Origin: Cupriavidus taiwanensis
GTDB taxonomy: Bacteria; Pseudomonadota; Gammaproteobacteria; Burkholderiales; Burkholderiaceae
Direction of reading: 5' to 3'
DNA length: 64,000 bases
Assembly (NCBI RefSeq): GCF_900250115.1
Contig: NZ_LT984803.1
Coordinates: forward strand, 2,259,583-2,323,582
Shown here: in pieces, positions 54,128-64,000 of the stretch
Layout: every line of letters starts with the position of its first letter
How positions within the stretch are numbered: the first letter of the stretch is position 1
Program-made: the position numbers and the translations under genes
The notes under the pieces: model-generated
What the model was told of the DNA's origin: nothing
What the model saw: the letters and a program-made list of their open reading frames with translations, nothing else
The model's database searches: none

Positions 54128-55264
54128 TCAGGACTCGATCAGGATACGCAGCATGCGGCGCAGCGGCTCGGCCGCGCCCCACAGCAGCTGGTCGCCGACC
54201 GTGAAGGCCGACAGGTACTCGCCGCCCATCTGCATCTTGCGCAGGCGGCCGACCGGGATGGTCAGCGTGCCGGTCACGGCCGCCGGGGTCAGGTCGGTCA
54301 TGCTGGCTTCGCGCGTATTCGGCACCACCTTGGCCCACGGGTTGTGCGCGGCCAGCATGCCTTCGATCTCGTCCAGCGGCACGTCCTTGCGCAGCTTGAT
54401 GGTCAGCGCCTGCGAGTGGCAGCGCATCGCGCCGATGCGCACGCACAACCCATCGACGGCGATCGGCGTGGCGCCGGTCGCGCCCAGGAAGCCTTCGCCA
54501 CGGCCCAGGATCTTGTTGGTCTCGGCGCCGCCCTTCCATTCCTCCTTGGACTGGCCGTTGCCCAGGTCCTTGTCGATCCAGGGAATCAGGTTGCCGGCCA
54601 GCGGCACGCCGAACTGCTTGGTTTCCTCGGCGGACAGACCATGCTGCGTTGCCAGGATCTGGCGGTCGATTTCCAGGATGGCCGATGCCGGGTTGTCCAG
54701 CAGCGGCTTGACCGACGCATTCAGCGTGCCGAACTGCGTCAGCAGTTCGCGCATGTGCTGGGCGCCGCCTCCGGAAGCGGCCTGGTAGGTCATCGAGGTC
54801 ATCCATTCGACCATGTCGGCCTGGAACAGGCCACCCAGGCCGATCAGCATGCAGCTGACCGTGCAGTTGCCGCCGATGAAATTCTTGACGCCCTTGGACA
54901 GCGCGTCCTTGATCACGCCCTGGTTGACCGGATCGAGCACGATGATGGCATCGTCCTTCATCCGCAGCGACGAGGCCGCGTCGATCCAGTAGCCCTTCCA
55001 GCCCGCCCCGCGCAGCTTGGGGAAGACCTCGTTGGTGTAGTCGCCGCCCTGGGCGGTCAGCACCACGTCGCACTTCTTCAGTGCCTCGATGTCGTTGGCA
55101 TCCTTGAGCGTGGTTTCGTTCTTGGCCATGGCGGGCGCCTTGCCGCCGGCGTTGGACGTGCTGAAGAAGACGGGCTCGATGTGGTCGAAATCACGCTCTT
55201 CCTGCATGCGCTGCATCAGGACGCTGCCGACCATTCCCCGCCAACCGACGAGACCTACAATCAT
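54128..55264 (-). CDS. asd: Aspartate-semialdehyde dehydrogenase
   Basis: Asd reduces aspartyl phosphate to aspartate semialdehyde, the branch point to lysine, threonine, isoleucine and methionine. The 378-residue product has the NADP-binding [14 protein letters not shown] at its N-terminus, the catalytic Cys in [12 protein letters not shown], and the His in the [14 protein letters not shown] segment. The gamma-proteobacterial-type length fits. GAGG precedes the ATG by 8 nt. It has its own leader, separated from leuB by a terminator. Confidence 0.96.
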   Translation of the reverse strand: MIVGLVGWRGMVGSVLMQRMQEERDFDHIEPVFFSTSNAGGKAPAMAKNETTLKDANDIEALKKCDVVLTAQGGDYTNEVFPKLRGAGWKGYWIDAASSLRMKDDAIIVLDPVNQGVIKDALSKGVKNFIGGNCTVSCMLIGLGGLFQADMVEWMTSMTYQAASGGGAQHMRELLTQFGTLNASVKPLLDNPASAILEIDRQILATQHGLSAEETKQFGVPLAGNLIPWIDKDLGNGQSKEEWKGGAETNKILGRGEGFLGATGATPIAVDGLCVRIGAMRCHSQALTIKLRKDVPLDEIEGMLAAHNPWAKVVPNTREASMTDLTPAAVTGTLTIPVGRLRKMQMGGEYLSAFTVGDQLLWGAAEPLRRMLRILIES

Positions 55265-55354
55265 GATTTACCTCGGATGTGATTTTTACTTCCCCGCCAT
55301 TTTCCTCGCCCGGCGTGGCTGCGCGGGGAAGACGGGCAGGCACGACGAACGGAT

Positions 55355-55486
55355 CTAGGCGATCGCGGTTTTGATAATGGTTTTAATCGTCGTTGCGGTC
55401 TGGCCGAGCGAAATCGTGCCGACCGGGCCGCGGGTGGCGGTCAGGGCGACAACAGCAGTCAGGGTGGACTGGGAAAATCGGGCCAT
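55355..55486 (-). CDS. Candidate leader peptide ORF of asd, Thr/Ile/Lys-rich end
   Basis: The ORF encodes 43 residues starting MARFSQSTLTAVVALTAT and ending TATTIKTIIKTAIA. Ten of the 43 residues are Thr, five are Ile and two are Lys, with a run of them in the last 14 codons. These are end products of the Asd pathway, which makes a translational-attenuation role attractive. It stops 91 nt before asd. There is no clear Shine-Dalgarno, and the following hairpin lacks a U-run, so an ordinary attenuator is not proven. It may also be chance. Confidence 0.4.
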   Translation of the reverse strand: MARFSQSTLTAVVALTATRGPVGTISLGQTATTIKTIIKTAIA

Positions 55487-55547
55487 CGGCAGAGTCTACA
55501 CGATTTTGCGGCGCTGCCGCAGCGTGGAAATCGGGGACAAATAAAAC

Positions 55548-55575
55548 AAAGGGCACCGCCGCAGCGGTGCCCTTT
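55548..55575 (-). terminator. leuB terminator
   Basis: AAAGGGCACCGC (55548-55559) pairs with GCGGTGCCCTTT (55564-55575) across CGCA. On the minus strand the stem runs into TTTGTTTTATTT. It begins 13 nt after the leuB stop and ends leu transcription before asd. Confidence 0.88.
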
Positions 55576-55587
55576 TGCGGTTGCGGC

Positions 55588-56655
55588 TTACAGTGCCGCC
55601 AACACCGCTTCACCCATTTCGCGGGTGCCGACCTGCTTGCAGCCCGGCGTCAGGATGTCGCCAGTGCGGTAGCCCTGTGCCAGCACCTTCTTGACGGCAT
55701 TCTCGATGCGATCGGCCTGCTCGGCCTTGTTCAGCGAGTAGCGCAGCATCATCGCCGCCGACAGGATGGTGGCCAGCGGATTGGCCACGCCCTTGCCGGC
55801 GATGTCCGGCGCCGAGCCGTGCGACGGCTCGTACAGGCCCTTGTTGTTCGCATCCAGCGAGGCCGACGGCAGCATGCCGATCGAGCCGGTCAGCATCGCC
55901 GCCTCGTCCGACAGGATGTCGCCGAACATATTGCCGGTGACGATCACGTCGAAGCTCTTGGGCGCCTTGACCAGCTGCATCGCCGCGTTGTCGACGTACA
56001 TGTGCGACAGCTCGACTTCCGGATATTCCTTGCTGACGTCGATCACGATGTCCTTCCAGAACTGGAAGGTCTCGAGCACGTTGGCCTTGTCGACGCTGCA
56101 CAGCTTCTTGCCGCGCTTGGCCGCGGCCTGGAACGCCACATGCGCGATGCGGCGGATTTCCGGCTCGCTGTAGCGCATGGTGTCGAAGGCCTCGCGCTCG
56201 CCCTTGAACAAGCCGTCCGGCGCTTCGCGCAGGCCGCGCGGCTGGCCGAAGTAGATGTCGCCGTTCAGTTCGCGCACGATCAGGATGTCAAGGCCGGCCA
56301 CCAGCTCGGGCTTCAGGCTCGAGGCGCCGGTCAACTCCGGATAGCAGATCGCCGGGCGGAAATTGGCGAACAGCTGCAGGTGCTTGCGCAGGCCCAGGAT
56401 GGCCTGTTCGGGGCGCAGCGCGCGCTCCAGGCTGTCGTACTTCCAGTCGCCGACGGCGCCGAACAGGATGGCGTCGGCTTCCTTGGCCAGCTTGAGCGTG
56501 TTCTCCGGCAGCGGATGGCCCTCGGCCTCGTAGCCGGCCCCGCCCACCGGCGCGGTTTCCAGTTCGAACTTCTCGTCGAGCGCGTTCAGGACCTTGACGG
56601 CCTCCGCAACGATTTCGGGACCGATGCCGTCACCCGGCAGGACTGCGATCTTCAT
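55588..56655 (-). CDS. leuB: 3-isopropylmalate dehydrogenase
   Basis: LeuB oxidatively decarboxylates 3-isopropylmalate in leucine synthesis. The 355-residue protein begins [20 protein letters not shown]. It has [11 protein letters not shown] (residues about 76-86), [15 protein letters not shown] and the NAD/metal [14 protein letters not shown] box near residue 285. It lies 22 nt after leuD in a leuC-leuD-leuB unit closed by the terminator at 55548-55575. Confidence 0.97.
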   Translation of the reverse strand: MKIAVLPGDGIGPEIVAEAVKVLNALDEKFELETAPVGGAGYEAEGHPLPENTLKLAKEADAILFGAVGDWKYDSLERALRPEQAILGLRKHLQLFANFRPAICYPELTGASSLKPELVAGLDILIVRELNGDIYFGQPRGLREAPDGLFKGEREAFDTMRYSEPEIRRIAHVAFQAAAKRGKKLCSVDKANVLETFQFWKDIVIDVSKEYPEVELSHMYVDNAAMQLVKAPKSFDVIVTGNMFGDILSDEAAMLTGSIGMLPSASLDANNKGLYEPSHGSAPDIAGKGVANPLATILSAAMMLRYSLNKAEQADRIENAVKKVLAQGYRTGDILTPGCKQVGTREMGEAVLAAL

Positions 56656-56677
56656 TGTTGTCTTTCCTCGTAGAGCC

Positions 56678-57328
56678 TTATCCGACCAGGCGGTTATTCA
56701 GCCACGGCATCTTCGCCACGCGCTCGGCCTCGAAGGCCTTGATCTTGTCGGCATGGCGCAGGGTCAGGCCGATATCGTCGAAGCCGTTCAGCATGCAGTA
56801 TTTGCGGAACGGGGCGATGTCGAACTCGTAGCCCTGCCCCGACGGCGTCAGCACCACCTGCTTGTCGAGGTCGATGGTGAGCTGGTAGCCGTTGAACGCG
56901 TTGGTCTCGTTGAACAGGTGGTCGACCTGCTGCTCGCTCAGCACCACCGGCAGCAAGCCGTTCTTGTAGCAGTTGTTGAAGAAGATGTCGGCAAAGCTGG
57001 GCGCGATCACGGCGCGGAAGCCGTATTGCGTCAGCGCCCACGGCGCGTGCTCGCGCGAGCTGCCGCAGCCGAAGTTGCGGCGCGCCAGCAGGATCGACGC
57101 ACCCTGGTAGCGCGGCTGGTTCAGCACGAAGTCCGGGTTCAGCGGACGCTTGCTGTTGTCCATGCCGGGCTCGCCCACATCCTTGTAGCGCCACTCGTCG
57201 AACAGGTTGGGACCGAAGCCGGTGCGCTTGATGGACTTCAGGAACTGCTTCGGGATGATGGCGTCGGTATCGACGTTCTCACGGTCGAGCGGCGCGACCA
57301 GGCCGCTGTGTACGGTGAACTTTTCCAT
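56678..57328 (-). CDS. leuD: 3-isopropylmalate dehydratase small subunit
   Basis: LeuD forms isopropylmalate isomerase with LeuC, converting 2- to 3-isopropylmalate. The 216-residue swivel-domain protein has [35 protein letters not shown] and [15 protein letters not shown]. The ATG at 57328 (MEKFTVHSG) is the family start; the longer frame would run into leuC. It starts 20 nt after the leuC stop. Confidence 0.96.
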   Translation of the reverse strand: MEKFTVHSGLVAPLDRENVDTDAIIPKQFLKSIKRTGFGPNLFDEWRYKDVGEPGMDNSKRPLNPDFVLNQPRYQGASILLARRNFGCGSSREHAPWALTQYGFRAVIAPSFADIFFNNCYKNGLLPVVLSEQQVDHLFNETNAFNGYQLTIDLDKQVVLTPSGQGYEFDIAPFRKYCMLNGFDDIGLTLRHADKIKAFEAERVAKMPWLNNRLVG

Positions 57329-57348
57329 GATGCTCTGTCCTTGCTTGT

Positions 57349-58758
57349 TCAGCCCAGCTTGCGGATATCGACGAAATGGCCCTCGATGGCGGCGGCCGCG
57401 GCCATCGCCGGGCTCACCAGGTGGGTGCGCCCGCCCGCGCCCTGGCGGCCTTCGAAGTTGCGGTTCGAGGTCGAGGCGCAGCGCTCGCCGGCATCGAGGC
57501 GGTCGGCATTCATCGCCAGGCACATCGAGCAGCCCGGCTCGCGCCATTCAAAGCCGGCGGCCTTGAAGATCTGGTCGAGGCCTTCGCGCTCGGCCTGCTC
57601 CTTGACCAGGCCCGAGCCCGGCACCACCATCGCCAGCTTCACGTTCGACGCAATCTTGCGGCCCAGCTTCTGCACCACCCAGGCGGCGGCGCGCATGTCT
57701 TCGATGCGGCTGTTGGTGCACGAGCCGATGAAGACCTTGTCGATGCTGATGCTCTCGACCGGCACGTTGGGCTGCAGGCCCATGTATTCCAGCGCGCGCT
57801 CCATCGCGTTGCGCTTGTTCGGATCCTTTTCCTTCTCCGGGTCCGGCACGCGGTCTTCGATGCTGATCACCATTTCCGGCGAGGTGCCCCAGGTCACCTG
57901 CGGACGCACCTCTTCCGCGCGCAGCTCGACCACCTGGTCGAACTTTGCGCCGGCATCCGAATGCAGCGTGCGCCAGTAGGCCACGGCCTGCTCCCACTCC
58001 ACGCCCTGCGGCGCGTACGGGCGGCCCTTGACGTATTCCAGCGTGACGTCGTCCACCGCCACCAGGCCGGCGCGCGCGCCCGCCTCGATCGCCATGTTGC
58101 AGACCGTCATGCGGCCTTCCATGGTCAGGTCGCGGATGGCGGAGCCGGCAAACTCGATGGTGTAGCCGGTGCCGCCGGCGGTGCCGATCTTGCCGATCAC
58201 GGCCAGCACGATGTCCTTGGCGGTGCAGCCGCGCGGCAGCTTGCCTTCCACCTGGACCAGCATGTTCTTGGCCTTCTTGCCCAGCAGCGTCTGCGTGGCC
58301 AGCACGTGCTCGACTTCAGAGGTGCCGATGCCGTGCGCCAGCGCGCCGAAGGCGCCGTGCGTGCTGGTATGCGAGTCGCCGCACACCACGGTCATGCCCG
58401 GCAGCGTCGCGCCCTGCTCCGGCCCGATCACGTGCACAATGCCCTGGCGGTGGTCGTTCATCTTGAACTGGGTGATGCCGTAGCTGTCGCAGTTGGCATC
58501 GAGCGTATCGACCTGCAGCTTCGACACCGGGTCGGCGATGCCCTGGCTGCGGTCCGTGGTCGGCACGTTGTGGTCCGACACCGCCAGGTTGGCGCTGATG
58601 CGCCACACCGGACGCTCGGCCAGCTTCAGGCCCTCGAACGCCTGCGGGCTGGTCACTTCATGCAGCAGGTGGCGATCGATATAGAGCAGCGTGGTGCCGT
58701 CTTCCTCGACGTGGACGGTGTGGTCATCCCAGAGTTTGTCGTAGAGCGTCTTGGCCAT
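57349..58758 (-). CDS. leuC: 3-isopropylmalate dehydratase large subunit
   Basis: LeuC is the [4Fe-4S] aconitase-like subunit. The 469-residue protein has the cluster ligands in [11 protein letters not shown] and [11 protein letters not shown], plus [32 protein letters not shown]. It is first in the leuC-leuD-leuB unit. No entericidin gene or other insert separates leuC and leuD. Confidence 0.96.
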   Translation of the reverse strand: MAKTLYDKLWDDHTVHVEEDGTTLLYIDRHLLHEVTSPQAFEGLKLAERPVWRISANLAVSDHNVPTTDRSQGIADPVSKLQVDTLDANCDSYGITQFKMNDHRQGIVHVIGPEQGATLPGMTVVCGDSHTSTHGAFGALAHGIGTSEVEHVLATQTLLGKKAKNMLVQVEGKLPRGCTAKDIVLAVIGKIGTAGGTGYTIEFAGSAIRDLTMEGRMTVCNMAIEAGARAGLVAVDDVTLEYVKGRPYAPQGVEWEQAVAYWRTLHSDAGAKFDQVVELRAEEVRPQVTWGTSPEMVISIEDRVPDPEKEKDPNKRNAMERALEYMGLQPNVPVESISIDKVFIGSCTNSRIEDMRAAAWVVQKLGRKIASNVKLAMVVPGSGLVKEQAEREGLDQIFKAAGFEWREPGCSMCLAMNADRLDAGERCASTSNRNFEGRQGAGGRTHLVSPAMAAAAAIEGHFVDIRKLG

Positions 58759-59098
58759 GATGCGATGGCGGGACCGATGACCGCGCCTTGGCAGGCCGGA
58801 CCGCGGGGACCGCGCAGTAGTTTGCAGGGGTAGTTGTCCGCTTCGTCGCGGCAGGCGAACCGGTTGAAAAACCGCTAAAAGCCGCCGGAAGCCGCCGAAA
58901 TGCGGGCGTATCTCAAGCGTTGCCGCAATGCTTGACTTGGCAATCGATTATGCCACAGGGGGTATGGGGAACCGCGCCCGGCCTGGCCCGTCAGGCGCCC
59001 GCCATGTAATGTGATTGGCGAAAGGGGGATTTCGCGGATGGCGAAAACGCAGAGAAGAGAAGAAAGCGGCCGCCGCGGCGAGCGGCGGCCGGCCGGCA
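58759..59098 (-). promoter_or_regulatory. Gap upstream of leuC
   Basis: These 340 nt contain no gene that I can support. On the minus strand CATAAT near 58956-58951 is the best -10 candidate for the leu operon, about 195 nt upstream of leuC; no clear -35 lies at the right distance. The region also holds the livF terminator. I see no obvious leucine leader peptide. Confidence 0.4.
59067..59091 (-). terminator. livF terminator
   Basis: CGGCCGCCGC (59067-59076) pairs with GCGGCGGCCG (59082-59091) across a 5-nt loop, and on the minus strand is followed by a pyrimidine-rich CTTTCTTCTCTTCTC. It lies 8 nt after the livF stop. Confidence 0.75.
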
Positions 59099-59799
<701 letters not shown>

Positions 59800-59800
<1 letters not shown>

Positions 59801-60593
59801 CAGTCCTCTCCCAGGTAGGCCTTGATCACGCGCGGGTCGTTGCGCACTTCGTCGGGCTTGGCCGTAACGATCGGCTTGCCGTGCTCCATCACCAGGATGC
59901 GGTCGGACACGCCCATCACCAGGCTCATGTCGTGTTCGATCAGCAGCACGGCAATGCCGAACTCGCGCCGCAGCTGGTCGATCAGCTGCTGCAGCTCGAT
60001 CTTTTCCTGCGGGTTGAGGCCGGCGGCGGGCTCGTCCAGCATCAGCAGGCGCGGCTGGGTGATCATGCAGCGTGCGATCTCGAGCCGGCGCTGGTGGCCG
60101 TAGGAGAGCGTGCCGGCCTCGCGGTTGGCGACGCCGGTCAGGCCCATGCGCTCCAGCCACTGCGCGGCGCGCTGCAGCGCCTCGCGTTCGGCGCGGCGGT
60201 AGGCCGGGGTCGCAAACAGGCCGCGCAGGATGCCGGATTGCACCTGCAGGTGTTGCGCCACCATCAGGTTCTCGACCACGGTCAGGTTCTTGAACAGGCG
60301 GATGTTCTGGAACGTGCGCACCAGGCCCTTGCGCGCCACCATGTGGCTCGGCAGGCCGGCGATGGCGTGCCCGTCGAGCGTGACCTCGCCCGCGGTCGGC
60401 TTGTAGAAGCCGCCGACGCAGTTGAACACCGTGGTCTTGCCGGCGCCGTTCGGGCCAATGATGGCGAAGACCTCGTCCTTGCGCACATCGAAATCGATGC
60501 CGTCGACGGCCAGCAGGCCGCCGAAGCGCATCTGCAGGCCCGACACCCTGAGCAGTTCTGCCGTTGTATTGATCGGCGCACTCATTGCTGCAT

Positions 60594-60597
<4 letters not shown>
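59800..60597 (-). CDS. livG: Branched-chain amino acid ABC transporter ATPase LivG
   Basis: The 265-residue ATPase shows Walker [11 protein letters not shown], signature [15 protein letters not shown], Walker [14 protein letters not shown] and the LivG-type C-terminal tail. The chosen start at 60597 overlaps the livM stop as ATGA; Met5 (60585) is an alternative. It couples with LivF as the ATP-hydrolysing pair of the importer. Confidence 0.93.
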
Positions 60598-61874
<1,277 letters not shown>

Positions 61875-61886
61875 GTGTCGCCTCCC

Positions 61887-62813
<927 letters not shown>

Positions 62814-62894
62814 TGGGGAGAACCTCGAAGCCGCCAGAACTGGCCGCAGCAGGGATGCACCAAAACCATTCGAACTTGCCAAAGCAAGGTGTTC

Positions 62895-63044
62895 TCCCTC
62901 TCCCCGCATGGGGAGAGGGCCGGGGTGAGGAGTGGTTTAGCGAGGAGCCACATCAAGCGGGGCCAACGGTTTGAACCCACAGGCCTCAGCCTTGGACCCG
63001 CCTGCCCTCACCCCTGGCCCCTCTCCCGCAAGCGGGAGAGGGGA
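62895..63044. repeat. Paired inverted REP-like elements between livK and livH
   Basis: Element A (62895-62930) contains CCCTCTCCCCGC ATG GGGAGAGGG followed by CCGGGGTGAGG. Element B (63005-63044) is nearly its reverse complement, with CCTCACCCCTGG and a CTCTCCCGC/GCGGGAGAG stem. The two copies face opposite ways about 75 nt apart, as in REP doublets. Such elements could stall transcription or protect the upstream livK mRNA. Confidence 0.7.
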
Positions 63045-63067
63045 GCACCCGTCCGGATACGAATGCC

Positions 63068-64000
63068 TCAGTTTGTGGCGGTCTTGCTGGCATCCTTGTG
63101 CCAGGTGTAGACCACGAACTTGAAGGACTTCAGGTCGCCCTTGGCGTCGTACTCGACCTTGCCGATCGGCGTGGTGAAGGCGTTCTTGTGCATGTACGCC
63201 GCGACCTTGGTGGGGTCGGTGCTCTTGGCGCCGGCGATGGCGTCGCCGATGATCTTGACGGCGGCGTAGGCCGGCATCTGGAACGGACCGTTGGCGTCAC
63301 GCTTCTTGTCGGCAAAGGCCTTGACCAGGCCGGCGTTGGCCGGGTCGGCCGAGAAGTCGGCCGGCAGCGTCACCAGCATGCCTTCCGACGACGGCCCGGC
63401 GATCGCGGTCACGTCCTTGTTGCCGACGCCCTCGGGGCCCATGAAGGCGGCCTTCACGCCCTGCTCGCGCGCCTGGCGCAGCAGCAGGCCCATTTCCGGG
63501 TGGTAGCCGCCGAAGTAGACGAAGTCCACGCCCTGCGACTTGAGCTTGGTGATCACGGCCGAGTAGTCCGAGTCGCCGGCGTTGATGCCTTCGAACACGG
63601 CCACCGGGATCTTGGCGGCTTCCAGGTCCTTCTTCACCGAGCTGGCGATGCCCTGGCCGTACGACTGCTTGTCGTGCAGCACCGCGACCTTCTTCGGCTT
63701 GATCTTGCCGATGATGTACTGGGCCGCTGCCGGGCCCTGCTGGTCGTCGCGGCCGATGGTGCGGAAGATGAAGTTGCGCTTCTTGGTCTCGGTCAGCTGC
63801 GGCGCGGTGGCCGACGGCGTCACCATCACGATGCCTTCGTTCTCGTAGATGTCCGAGGCCGGGATGGTCGAGCCCGAGCACACGTGGCCGATCACGTACT
63901 TGATGTTCTGGCTGACGATCTTGTTGGCCACCGCCACGGCCTGCTTCGGCTCGCAGGCGTCGTCCATCAGCACCACCTCGAACTTGTTGCCGCCGGCGCC
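63068..64000 (-). CDS. livK: Branched-chain amino acid-binding protein (C-terminal part, cut by window edge)
   Basis: This is the periplasmic binding protein of the liv importer. The last 310 residues are visible, including NKIVSQNIKYVIGHVCSGST, DIYENEGIVMVTPSATAPQL, FRTIGRDDQQGPAAAQYI and KVAVLHDKQSYGQGIA, typical of the Leu/Ile/Val-binding (type I) family. The signal peptide and N-terminus lie beyond 64000. It is upstream of livH on the same strand, so it is first in the transporter operon. Confidence 0.93.
   Translation of the reverse strand, partial: GAGGNKFEVVLMDDACEPKQAVAVANKIVSQNIKYVIGHVCSGSTIPASDIYENEGIVMVTPSATAPQLTETKKRNFIFRTIGRDDQQGPAAAQYIIGKIKPKKVAVLHDKQSYGQGIASSVKKDLEAAKIPVAVFEGINAGDSDYSAVITKLKSQGVDFVYFGGYHPEMGLLLRQAREQGVKAAFMGPEGVGNKDVTAIAGPSSEGMLVTLPADFSADPANAGLVKAFADKKRDANGPFQMPAYAAVKIIGDAIAGAKSTDPTKVAAYMHKNAFTTPIGKVEYDAKGDLKSFKFVVYTWHKDASKTATN

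Larger units (their letters stand above)
55265..55587 (-). promoter_or_regulatory. leuB-asd gap: terminator, leader ORF and hairpin
   Basis: The 323-nt gap holds the leuB terminator (55548-55575), a 43-codon ORF (55355-55486), and a 9-bp stem (CTTCCCCGC at 55289-55297 with GCGGGGAAG at 55323-55331) ending 25 nt before asd. Because transcription from leuB would stop at the terminator, asd must start in this gap. A TAGACT -10-like box lies 7-12 nt before the small ORF, but no convincing -35 is visible. Confidence 0.6.

Noticed and set aside
62895..63044. Insertion-sequence ends
   Set aside because: The two inverted copies are only about 75 nt apart with no transposase and no target duplication that I can see; REP-like elements fit better.

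Overview
The window is GC-rich chromosomal DNA from a betaproteobacterium of the Burkholderiaceae, most probably Cupriavidus or a close Ralstonia relative. Three blocks of gene order support this: yceD-rpmF-plsX; leuC-leuD-leuB-asd-fimV-truA-trpF-trpB-(DNA methyltransferase)-trpA-accD-folC-SPOR-cvpA-purF-metZ; and the NodI/NodJ-type ABC pair. I see no prophage, insertion sequence, CRISPR array or rRNA operon. The species call is inference from gene content and order.

Layout. 1-6615: plsX (cut by the window edge), rpmF and yceD on the minus strand, then maf and a tetrapyrrole-methylase-fold methyltransferase (+), then sppA, a Rieske protein, a HAD phosphatase and rluC (-). 6616-10594: a 794-nt divergent gap and RNase E with an Arg/Glu repeat tail. 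10761-13840: molybdenum cofactor genes moaA-mobA-moeA. 14034-20423: a small membrane protein, rmuC, a 2-hydroxyacid dehydrogenase, a NhaD-type antiporter, a lone lutC and pncB. 20790-22665: fdxA, a ferredoxin-NADP reductase and tRNA-Asn with a clear promoter and terminator. 22773-27467: a catabolic cluster (cupin, Bug-type binding protein, acyl-CoA dehydrogenase, CoA-transferase, IclR regulator) with a palindrome at its promoter. 27587-36340: the complete kdpFABCDE potassium uptake system, preceded by a small coupled ORF and two KdpE-like boxes. 36693-39249: rpsU, a NodIJ-type exporter and a small lipoprotein. 39254-58758: the long metZ...leuC biosynthetic block, all on the minus strand. 59099-64000: a branched-chain amino acid ABC transporter (livF, G, M, H and part of livK).

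How the genes work together. Most of the window is core metabolism: leucine, tryptophan, methionine and aspartate-family amino acids, purines, folate, fatty-acid initiation, NAD salvage and Moco, plus RNA processing (RNase E, RluC, TruA) and potassium homeostasis. The only accessory-looking part is the IclR-controlled acyl-CoA cluster.

Most notable observations. (1) An orphan beta-class DNA methyltransferase lies inside the trp operon. Relatives of this enzyme methylate GTWWAC, as I recall. Two of the three GTWWAC sites I could find by eye sit at exactly the same place (8 nt after -35, 4 nt before -10, 18-nt spacer) in the promoters of two ribosomal-protein transcription units, yceD-rpmF and rpsU. 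(2) A roughly 200-nt leader or small RNA upstream of metZ has its own promoter and intrinsic terminator. (3) A 43-codon ORF in the asd leader ends in a Thr/Ile/Lys-rich run, matching the end products of the Asd pathway. (4) An unlisted 49-aa membrane ORF is translationally coupled to kdpF. (5) Mutually exclusive hairpins occur in the rne leader. All regulatory calls rest on sequence reading only.
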